Shown in pieces: positions 1 through 4,880 of a DNA stretch of 5,520 nt. The notes under the pieces are model-generated. The model saw only the letters and a list, made by a program, of their open reading frames with translations. It was not told where the DNA came from and ran no database searches. A program made the translations under genes and the position numbers. The stretch spans positions 1-5,520 of the forward strand of contig SXMI01000206.1 of NCBI GenBank assembly GCA_005777415.1. The letters are read 5' to 3'. Origin of the DNA: Actinomycetota bacterium. Its GTDB lineage: Bacteria > Actinomycetota > Acidimicrobiia > Acidimicrobiales > Microtrichaceae. Position 1 is the first letter of the stretch, and each line of letters opens with the position of its first letter.

Positions 1-161
1 GAGACGCCGTCGTTGGTGATCGTCGGCGCGCCCCACTTCTTGGAGAGCACCACGTTGCGACCCTTGGGGCCGAGCGTCACCCGGACGGCGTCGGCCAACT
101 GGTTCATGCCGGCCTCGAGCTTGCGGCGGGCGTCGTCGTCGAACTGGATCGTCTTGGCCAT
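1..161 (-). CDS. groL: Chaperonin GroEL (60 kDa), N-terminal fragment
   Basis: This is the first 53 codons of the ATP-dependent folding chaperonin GroEL; the rest lies beyond the left edge. The protein begins MAKTIQFDDDARRKLEAG and contains TLGPKGRNVVL at residues 29-39, the family's phosphate-binding segment, then KKWGAPTITNDGV at 41-53, which leads into the conserved NDGV ATP site. The ATG at 161-159 is preceded by GGAGG (complement of 167-171), 5 nt upstream, and gives the family's usual MAKTI start. No groES lies between the operator region and this gene, so it looks like the lone groEL copy (GroEL2-like) common in Actinobacteria, where groES usually sits with another groEL elsewhere. Heat-shock control by HrcA is strongly implied by two CIRCE operators at 236-293. 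Identification is near certain; whether it is groEL1 or groEL2 cannot be settled from this fragment. Confidence 0.97.
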   Translation of the reverse strand, partial: MAKTIQFDDDARRKLEAGMNQLADAVRVTLGPKGRNVVLSKKWGAPTITNDGV

Positions 162-166
162 GGGGT

Positions 167-171
167 CCTCC
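167..171 (-). promoter_or_regulatory. Shine-Dalgarno of groL
   Basis: On the minus strand this reads GGAGG, 5 nt before the ATG at 161. It decides between that ATG and an in-frame upstream ATG at 209-207, which would add 16 residues (MGTGAAEPEPTPTEDP) but has no ribosome site and does not match known GroEL N-termini. Confidence 0.75.
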
Positions 172-235
172 GTGGGGGTCGGCTCCGGTTCCGCTGCACC
201 GGTGCCCATCCGGAGGGCGATCTGGTCGACCCGGA

Positions 236-262
236 TTGGCACTCACGCACAGCGAGTGCCAA
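236..262 (-). promoter_or_regulatory. CIRCE operator 1 (HrcA binding site), proximal to groL
   Basis: This is a perfect 9-9-9 inverted repeat: TTGGCACTC, a nine-base spacer, then GAGTGCCAA. The CIRCE consensus is TTAGCACTC-N9-GAGTGCTAA, so each arm differs at one position and the two changes compensate, keeping all nine pairs. HrcA binds CIRCE and represses groE and dnaK operons until heat shock. The element lies 74 bp before the groL ATG, in the expected leader or promoter zone. As RNA it could also form a 9-bp stem with a 9-nt loop. Confidence 0.93.
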
Positions 263-263
263 C

Positions 264-293
264 AACTTAGCAGTCCATGTTCGAGAGTGCTAA
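264..293 (-). promoter_or_regulatory. Possible groL promoter inside CIRCE 2
   Basis: On the minus strand TTAGCA (293-288) could act as a -35 box and TAAGTT (269-264), which fits the actinobacterial TAnnnT pattern, as a -10 box, with 18 bp between them. This would put the transcript start near 257, inside CIRCE 1, so bound HrcA would cover both promoter and start site. The -35 match is weak and the assignment rests on position and pattern only. Confidence 0.35.
267..293 (-). promoter_or_regulatory. CIRCE operator 2 (HrcA binding site), distal, overlapping the cysO stop codon
   Basis: On the plus strand this reads TTAGCAGTC, nine bases, GAGTGCTAA. The right arm (285-293) is an exact consensus arm. 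The left arm has one mismatch (G for C at 273), leaving eight of nine pairs. It is separated from CIRCE 1 by only 4 bp, with centres 31 bp apart, about three helical turns. Bases 290-292 are also the TAG stop codon of cysO on the minus strand, so the operator reaches into the upstream gene. Confidence 0.88.
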
Positions 294-562
294 CCGCCGG
301 CGACGGCCGGGATGATCGAGATCTCGCCGCCCTCGGGGACGGCCGTGCCGGTGCCGTCGAGGTAACGGACGTCGTCGTCGGCGACGAACACGTTCACGAA
401 GCGCCGCAGGTTGCCCTCGTCGTCGAACAGCCGCTCCGCGAACCCCGGGTGAGCGGACTCCAGCGCCGTCAGCGCCTCGGCCACCGTGGCCCCCTCGACC
501 TGGACCTCGGACTCGCCGCCCGTGAGCGTCCGGAGGGTGGTGGGGATCCTGATCGTGACCAT
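290..562 (-). CDS. cysO: CysO-type ubiquitin-like sulfur carrier (MoaD/ThiS family)
   Basis: This encodes a 90-residue beta-grasp protein. In mycobacteria CysO carries sulfur as a C-terminal thiocarboxylate, passes it to CysM-bound O-phosphoserine, and the peptidase Mec releases cysteine. The segment RRFVNVFVADDDVRY (53-67) and the C-terminus SIIPAVAGG closely resemble what I recall of Mycobacterium tuberculosis CysO. The terminal Gly89-Gly90 is the site of adenylation and thiolation. The length is typical for the family. The ATG at 562-560 has GGAG (complement of 568-571) 5 nt upstream. Neither mec nor cysM adjoins it here, unlike the mycobacterial mec-cysO-cysM cluster, although the genes could be elsewhere. 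It lies directly upstream of groL in the same direction with no visible terminator between. A MoaD role in molybdopterin synthesis or a ThiS role is possible, but the AVAGG ending favours CysO. Confidence 0.9.
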   Translation of the reverse strand: MVTIRIPTTLRTLTGGESEVQVEGATVAEALTALESAHPGFAERLFDDEGNLRRFVNVFVADDDVRYLDGTGTAVPEGGEISIIPAVAGG

Positions 563-631
563 GGGGACTCCGTCCTGTCGTGGCGCACCGGGGTGGCCGA
601 CTCCGTTCCGATCGGGGCGACCGGCGGCGAG

Positions 632-637
632 AGGCTA
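632..637 (-). promoter_or_regulatory. Candidate -10 box for cysO
   Basis: On the minus strand this reads TAGCCT, fitting TAnnnT, and is the only such match in the GC-rich 563-679 spacer between the divergent cysO and gpgS. A 3-of-6 match to a -35 box (TCCACC, 660-655) lies 17 bp further upstream. A start near 625 would give cysO a leader of about 60 nt containing its Shine-Dalgarno. No convincing plus-strand promoter for gpgS was found in the same spacer; TACAAC at 636-641 is the nearest thing. Confidence 0.3.
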
Positions 638-679
638 CAACGCTGTCCCCCGACGGTGGATTCCGGGCAGGCTGGTGGG

Positions 680-1453
680 GTGCACACCCCGGTCGACCCG
701 TCCCAGGCCATCACCACCCCGTTGAGCGTCGTGATCCCGGCCCGCAACGAGGCGGCCACGATCGCCGGGGTCGTGGCCCACGCACGCCAGTCCGGGGCCG
801 GGCAGGTCCTGGTCGTCGACGGGGACTCGACCGACGCCACGGCCGCCGAGGCCACCCGCGCCGGTGCGGACGTCGTGCGACCCAGAGACCTGTTCCCCGA
901 GCTCGGGCCCGTGCTCGGCAAGGGCGACGCACTCTGGCGGGCGCTCCCGCTGACGACCGGGACCACCGTGGCGTTCCTCGACGGTGACCTCACGGTGCTC
1001 GACGACCTGCTCCCCCGCCTGCTCGCACCTCTGGAGCAGCCGGGAGTCGTGCTCGCCAAGGCCGACATCCGACGGCTCGACGAGCACGGTCAGCGTCGCT
1101 TCGGGCGGGTCTCGCAGTTCACGGCCCGACCGCTGCTGTCCTTGCTGTTCCCCGAGCTCGACCACATCACCGAGCCGCTGTCCGGGCAGGTGGCGGCGGA
1201 CCGCGACCTGCTCATGTGCCTGCCGTTCGAACCCGACTACGGCCTCGAGGTCGGGATGCTGCTCGACGTCGTCGCCGAGCACGGCGTCGACGCGATCGCG
1301 CACCCCGACTGTGGTCGGCTGCTGCACGGCGAGCAGTCGGACACCGACCTCGCCGACATGGCGACGGTCGTCGCCGGCGCGATCCTCCGACGGGCCGGGC
1401 TCGCCGCGGGTGCTTCCCGGATCAGGCCGCCCCACGTCATCGCGGTGACGTGA
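680..1453 (+). CDS. gpgS: Glucosyl-3-phosphoglycerate synthase (GT81 family)
   Basis: This encodes a 257-residue GT-A fold glycosyltransferase that transfers glucose from an NDP-sugar to 3-phosphoglycerate, giving glucosyl-3-phosphoglycerate. That product is the precursor of glucosylglycerate and, in mycobacteria, of methylglucose lipopolysaccharide. Visible landmarks are LSVVIPARNEAATI (15-28, nucleotide binding), VVDGDSTDAT (45-54), GKGDALWRAL (80-89), the metal-binding DGD at 101-103, GRVSQFTARPLL (142-153, the acceptor-binding segment, GRVTELVARPLL in the M. tuberculosis enzyme as I recall it), LSGQVAADRDLL (167-178) and YGLEVGMLLD (187-196). The protein is shorter than the 324-residue mycobacterial enzyme mainly because the long N-terminal extension is missing. 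The start chosen is GTG at 680, with a weak GGGCAGG upstream; an in-frame GTG at 656 would add eight residues. Sugar donor is uncertain: GDP-mannose use, as in the related Rubrobacter enzyme, cannot be excluded. It converges on the folP2-like gene. Confidence 0.88.
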   Translation: MHTPVDPSQAITTPLSVVIPARNEAATIAGVVAHARQSGAGQVLVVDGDSTDATAAEATRAGADVVRPRDLFPELGPVLGKGDALWRALPLTTGTTVAFLDGDLTVLDDLLPRLLAPLEQPGVVLAKADIRRLDEHGQRRFGRVSQFTARPLLSLLFPELDHITEPLSGQVAADRDLLMCLPFEPDYGLEVGMLLDVVAEHGVDAIAHPDCGRLLHGEQSDTDLADMATVVAGAILRRAGLAAGASRIRPPHVIAVT

Positions 1454-1469
1454 CCGGCCGCACGGGCGC

Positions 1470-2366
1470 TCAACCGGCGGGTCGGCGGTGTCGGAGGTGG
1501 ACCGGCAGCGACAGGTCCGCTGGCACCTCGACGTCGCCGGCGATCACCGCCCGCATGACGTAGAAGTCGCGCACGGTCCGGGGTTCGTGCACCCGGATCA
1601 CGTCGTCGGCACGCAGGTCGAGGGCGGCGAGCACGCCGTCCAGACCGGCGGCCCGCTCCGACGGCGGCCGTCGCAGGGTCGCGCCGATCACGTCCTTGCG
1701 CGACAGCGCCAGGAGCAGCGGACGGCCCAGGGACCGGAACGCCTCCAGCGCCCGCAGGACCGCCACCGTCTGCGCCGGTGACTTGCCCAGGTCGGGGCCC
1801 GGGTCGACGAGCACCTGCGACTCCGAGACCCCGGCGTCGACGAGCCGCTCGATGCGCTCGCGGAGCGAGGCCAGGCCGTCGGCGACCGGGTCGGTGGCCA
1901 GCTCGTCGGCCTGCAGGCGGACCTTGGGGCGGGCCCGGTTGTAGGTCACGACCACCTGGACGCCCGAGTCCCGGACGACCGCCAGCAGGTCAGGGTCGCG
2001 CAGTCCCGACGGGTCGTTGACGATCGTCGCCCCCGCCGCCACAGCGGCCGCGGCCACGGGCGCTCGGTAGGTGTCGACCGACAGGTCCGGGCCGGCGGCG
2101 CCGAACGCCTCCCGCAGCGCCCGCACGAGCGGCACCGACCGTTCGAGTTCGACCTCGACGGCGAGTTCCGGCTCGTCGGTGCGCAGCGACTGCCCGCCGA
2201 CGTCCAGGACGCTGGCCCCGCCGTCCACGTGGTCCCGGGCCACCTCGACCACCGACGCGGCGTCGACGACACCGCCCGAGAACGACTCCGGGGAGGCGTT
2301 CATCACCGCCATCAGTCGGGGCATCGGCACCTCGCCGAGCACCGCAGGCGCCCGATCATCCTCCAC
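1470..2366 (-). CDS. folP: Dihydropteroate synthase-family protein, FolP2-like
   Basis: This encodes a 298-residue TIM-barrel pterin-binding protein. True dihydropteroate synthase joins dihydropterin pyrophosphate to p-aminobenzoate in folate synthesis. Family landmarks are present: LMAVMNASPESFSGG (18-32), ASVLDVGGQSLR (51-62), LSVDTYRAPVA (95-105), IVNDPSG (115-121), VLVDPG (185-190), ALSRKDVIG (220-228) and VIRVHE (256-261). The presumed key residues Asn23, Asp55, Asp98, Asn117, Asp188, Lys224, Arg258 and His260 are therefore kept. Loops differ from the norm: NASPES replaces NVTPDS, GGQSLRTD replaces GGESTRPG, and TYNRARPKVRLQ (141-152) replaces the usual HM-containing segment. The KDVIGATL stretch and the nearby gpgS recall mycobacterial FolP2, which is reported to lack synthase activity. 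GTG at 2366 is preferred over TTG at 2375 because GGAGG lies 9 nt before it. It follows glxK by 15 bp, probably in one transcript. Confidence 0.85.
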   Translation of the reverse strand: MEDDRAPAVLGEVPMPRLMAVMNASPESFSGGVVDAASVVEVARDHVDGGASVLDVGGQSLRTDEPELAVEVELERSVPLVRALREAFGAAGPDLSVDTYRAPVAAAAVAAGATIVNDPSGLRDPDLLAVVRDSGVQVVVTYNRARPKVRLQADELATDPVADGLASLRERIERLVDAGVSESQVLVDPGPDLGKSPAQTVAVLRALEAFRSLGRPLLLALSRKDVIGATLRRPPSERAAGLDGVLAALDLRADDVIRVHEPRTVRDFYVMRAVIAGDVEVPADLSLPVHLRHRRPAG

Positions 2367-2375
2367 CAGACTCAA

Positions 2376-2380
2376 CCTCC
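2376..2380 (-). promoter_or_regulatory. Shine-Dalgarno deciding the folP2-like start
   Basis: GGAGG on the minus strand lies directly against the TTG at 2375, too close for initiation there, but 9 nt before the in-frame GTG at 2366. It sits just after the glxK TAG stop (2384-2382), consistent with translation of a second cistron in a glxK-folP message. Confidence 0.65.
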
Positions 2381-2381
2381 A

Positions 2382-3359
2382 CTACTCGAGAACCAGCGCG
2401 TCCAGCACGACCGCTTCCAGACAACCTGCGGCGTCGGCCAGCGCCCGGTCGACCCCGAAGCGGGCGGCGAGCGAGACCACCGGGACGGGCGAGTCGACCT
2501 CGTCGGCATCGCCGACGACCGCGACGCACCGGACGCCGGCCTCGGCGGCCAGCTCGGCCACACCGCCGACGACCTTGCCGGAGAACGACTCGACGTCCAG
2601 GTGACCCTCGCCCGTGATCACCAGGTCGGCGTGCTCGAGTTCGTCGGCCAGGCCCACGGCATCGGCGACCAGTTCGACGCCAGGCACCAGCTCGGCGCCG
2701 ACACAGGCCAACCCTCCGGCCAGACCACCGGCGGCCCCACCACCCTCGAGCTCGGCGACGTCCACCCCGTAGTCGTCCCGGTAGACCTGCACCAGCGCCT
2801 CGAGCCGCCGGGTCAGGAGCTCGACCTGCGCCGGGCCGGCGCCCTTCTGGGGGGCGAACACCCGGGCGGCGTCGACGAAGGTCGTCGACACGTCGCAGGC
2901 GACCCGGAGCCGGACGCCGCGCAGTCGGGCGACAGGGTGCAGCGCCCGCAGCGCGCCGAGACCCCCGTCGGTCGTGGCCGAGCCTCCGACGCAGACGAGC
3001 ACCTCGCGGGCGCCCGCCTCGATCGCCGCCGCGATCAGCTCGCCGGTGCCGTACGTGGATGCGGCCACCGGGTCCGGTGCGTCCCCGACCAGTGCCAGGC
3101 CCGAGGCCTGCGCCATCTCGATCACGGCCCGGCGTGAGGACAGCCGCCACCCGGCCTCGACGGGGTCGCCCACCGGGTTCGAGACCATCGTCCGACGGTT
3201 GGGTCCCCCGAGCACGTCGAGGGTCCCCTCGCCGCCGTCGGCCATGGGCACCTCGACGACCTCGTGGCCGGCGGCCCGCAGCGGCCCGGCGAGCGCGGCC
3301 GCTGCGGCGCGCGCGTCGAGCGTGCCCCGGAACTTGTCGGGCGCCACCACGATCCGCAC
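2382..3359 (-). CDS. glxK: Glycerate kinase (GarK/GlxK type-1 family)
   Basis: This encodes a 325-residue cytosolic kinase that phosphorylates D-glycerate with ATP; members of this family usually give 2-phosphoglycerate. Family motifs run in order: IVVAPDKFRGTLDARAAA (3-20), VPMADGGEGTLD (37-48), NPVGDPVEAGW (61-71), AVIEMAQASGLALVG (78-92), VGGSATTDGGLGALRAL (124-140), VACDV then VFAPQKGAG (153-175), GGGAAGGLAGGLA (207-219) and DLVITGEGHLDVESFSGKV (245-263). It is shorter than the roughly 370-380 residues common in this family, with compact segments between motifs, but no landmark is missing. It starts at GTG 3359 with no Shine-Dalgarno; TACGCT lies 6 nt upstream, so the mRNA is probably leaderless. 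It is the first gene of a two-gene unit with the folP2-like gene. Beside gpgS, a likely job is recovering glycerate released from glucosylglycerate, though photorespiratory-type or serine-derived glycerate is also possible. Confidence 0.92.
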   Translation of the reverse strand: MRIVVAPDKFRGTLDARAAAAALAGPLRAAGHEVVEVPMADGGEGTLDVLGGPNRRTMVSNPVGDPVEAGWRLSSRRAVIEMAQASGLALVGDAPDPVAASTYGTGELIAAAIEAGAREVLVCVGGSATTDGGLGALRALHPVARLRGVRLRVACDVSTTFVDAARVFAPQKGAGPAQVELLTRRLEALVQVYRDDYGVDVAELEGGGAAGGLAGGLACVGAELVPGVELVADAVGLADELEHADLVITGEGHLDVESFSGKVVGGVAELAAEAGVRCVAVVGDADEVDSPVPVVSLAARFGVDRALADAAGCLEAVVLDALVLE

Positions 3360-3365
3360 CGGCGC

Positions 3366-3371
3366 AGCGTA
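3366..3371 (-). promoter_or_regulatory. -10 box of a leaderless glxK promoter
   Basis: The minus strand reads TACGCT (TAnnnT), six bases (GCGCCG), then the GTG start at 3359. This spacing puts transcription initiation at or next to the start codon, and no Shine-Dalgarno is present. No clear -35 box is visible in the GC-rich spacer. Confidence 0.6.
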
Positions 3372-3429
3372 GGGCCGGACCGCCCGGCCCGGCGGCGGCG
3401 AACCGGACCGGCTGCGGGACGGACGGCCC

Positions 3430-3435
3430 TAGGCT
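3430..3435 (+). promoter_or_regulatory. -10 box of a leaderless otsA promoter
   Basis: TAGGCT (TAnnnT) is followed by eight bases and then the ATG at 3444. That spacing predicts transcription starting at the ATG. The only purine-rich stretch, GTGGTGG, abuts the ATG and is badly placed for a ribosome site. The -35 region is not recognisable. Confidence 0.6.
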
Positions 3436-3443
3436 CGTGGTGG

Positions 3444-4844
3444 ATGGTCGACCTCCACTCCGACACCCCGGTCGTGATCGCCTCGAACCGCGGGCCGGTG
3501 TCCCACCGCCGTGACGGCGATGACCTGGTCGCCGTCCGGGGCGGAGGCGGTCTGATCAGCGGACTGCGACCGCTGCTCGACTCGGGTCGGGCCATCTGGA
3601 TCGCCGCCGCGCTGTCCGAGGCCGACCGGGCCGCGGCCCGGGATCCGGCGAGCGTCGTGCGCAGCGACGTGGACCACCTCGACGCCGTCCACCTGCTCGA
3701 TGTGGAACAGGCCGAGTTCGACCGCTACTACGACCTCGTCGCCAACAGTTTCCTCTGGTTCGTGCACCACGGGCTGTTCGACTCGACCCACACACCCGTC
3801 TACGACGACGACTGGCACGAGGCCTGGTCCTCCTACCGCCGGGTCAACACCGCCTTCGCCCACGCCATCTGCCGCCACAGTCCTGCCGATGCCGTCGTCC
3901 TGGTGCAGGACTACCACCTGACCCTCCTGGCCCCGATCGTCGCGGCCGAGCGGCCCGATCTGCGGATGGTGCACTTCCACCACACCCCGTTCGCCGGTCC
4001 CGACGGCATCCGCCTGCTCGAGCCGACGGCCCGGGACGAGCTGCTCCGTGGACTCGGCGCCCACACGGCGTGCGGGTTCCACACCAACCGGTGGGCGACG
4101 AACTACCGGCGCTGCCAGGAGGACCACGGCACCGCCGGCGGCCAGCGGGTGTTCGCGTCGTCCCTGAGCAGCGACCTCGGCGACCTGCGCTCGGTGGCCC
4201 GCTCAGCGGCCTGCGACCGGGCGCTGGGGGACCTCGAGGGACAGGTCGGGGACCGGCAGGTGGTGGCCCGGGTCGACCGGATGGAGCTGTCCAAGAACGT
4301 GGTCCGGGGGTTCCTGGCGTTCGACCACCTGCTCGGGCTCCGGCCGGACCTCCACGACCGGGTCACGTTCGTCGCCCACTGCTACCCGTCGCGGCTCGGG
4401 GTTCCCGCCTACCGCGCCTACCACGACGAGGTCGTGGCCACCGTCGAGCAGGTGAACCAGCGCTGGGGAACCCCGGAGTGGACGCCGGTCCTGTTGAGCG
4501 ATGTCGACGACTTCGCGGCGTCCGTCGCCACCTTCCGCCGCTACGACGTGCTGGTCGTCAACCCCGTCCGGGACGGGCTGAACCTGGTCGCCAAGGAAGG
4601 ACCGGCGGTCAACGAGCGCGACGGGCAGGTCGTGTTGTCGACCGAGGCGGGGGTCTCAGAGGAACTCGCCGGTGCCGCCGACGACATCAACCCGTTCGAC
4701 ATCGTTGCGACCAGCGCCGCCATGGCCGCCGCCCTGGACCGGGACCCCGAGGAGCGTCGGGCCCGGGCCGCCCAGTTGCGCCGGGACGCCGAGGCGCGCA
4801 CGCCGACGGACTGGTTGGCCGACCAGTTGGCCGCCGCCGACTGA
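3444..4844 (+). CDS. otsA: Trehalose-6-phosphate synthase-type GT20 glycosyltransferase
   Basis: This encodes a 466-residue GT-B fold retaining glucosyltransferase, expected to join UDP-glucose (or another NDP-glucose) to glucose-6-phosphate to give trehalose-6-phosphate. Landmarks compared with E. coli OtsA are SNRGPV (14-19), the GGGG donor loop (33-36), NSFLWFVHH (101-109), VQDYHLTLLAP (154-164), HFHHTPF (177-183), ARVDRMELSKN (275-285, holding the equivalents of Arg262 and Lys267), WTPVLL (346-351), NPVRDGLNLVAKE (373-385) and the C-terminal EAGVSEEL (401-408). Odd points: HDYHL has become QDYHL, the usual YSKG is ELSKN, and the PIGID segment is replaced by SSLSSDL (239-245). ATG 3444 is chosen because the SNR motif follows at the right distance and a -10 box lies 8 nt upstream; the open frame continues upstream but would run through the promoter. 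otsB converges on it, supporting trehalose synthesis. A glucosylglycerol-phosphate synthase or pseudoglycosyltransferase of the same family is less likely. Confidence 0.88.
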   Translation: MVDLHSDTPVVIASNRGPVSHRRDGDDLVAVRGGGGLISGLRPLLDSGRAIWIAAALSEADRAAARDPASVVRSDVDHLDAVHLLDVEQAEFDRYYDLVANSFLWFVHHGLFDSTHTPVYDDDWHEAWSSYRRVNTAFAHAICRHSPADAVVLVQDYHLTLLAPIVAAERPDLRMVHFHHTPFAGPDGIRLLEPTARDELLRGLGAHTACGFHTNRWATNYRRCQEDHGTAGGQRVFASSLSSDLGDLRSVARSAACDRALGDLEGQVGDRQVVARVDRMELSKNVVRGFLAFDHLLGLRPDLHDRVTFVAHCYPSRLGVPAYRAYHDEVVATVEQVNQRWGTPEWTPVLLSDVDDFAASVATFRRYDVLVVNPVRDGLNLVAKEGPAVNERDGQVVLSTEAGVSEELAGAADDINPFDIVATSAAMAAALDRDPEERRARAAQLRRDAEARTPTDWLADQLAAAD

Positions 4845-4880
4845 CCCCGGCCCGGGGCGGTCCGCACGACGGCCGGGAAC

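Noticed and set aside
162..209. In-frame upstream ATG (209-207) adding 16 residues to GroEL
   Set aside because: It has no Shine-Dalgarno, the added sequence is Pro/Glu-rich and unlike GroEL, and the MAKTI start at 161 has a well-placed GGAGG.
236..679. Long plus-strand open frame extending gpgS upstream to 236
   Set aside because: It runs antisense through cysO and the CIRCE elements and encodes nothing recognisable. GpgS homology begins only after about residue 14 of the chosen start.
635..1435. 266-codon minus-strand open frame opposite gpgS
   Set aside because: It is a composition shadow of gpgS; the plus-strand frame carries all GT81 motifs.
1454..1469. Bidirectional terminator between gpgS and the folP2-like gene
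   Set aside because: The 16-bp gap shows no convincing inverted repeat and no T-tract.
2229..3137. 302-codon open frame on the plus strand opposite glxK and folP
   Set aside because: High GC removes stop codons from the antisense frames. The translation has no family resemblance, while both minus-strand genes show full motif sets.
4845..4857. CCCCGGCCCGGGG palindrome as a terminator for otsA or otsB
   Set aside because: The stem is at most 5 bp with a 3-nt loop, and no T-tract follows on either strand. GC-only palindromes are expected by chance in this genome.
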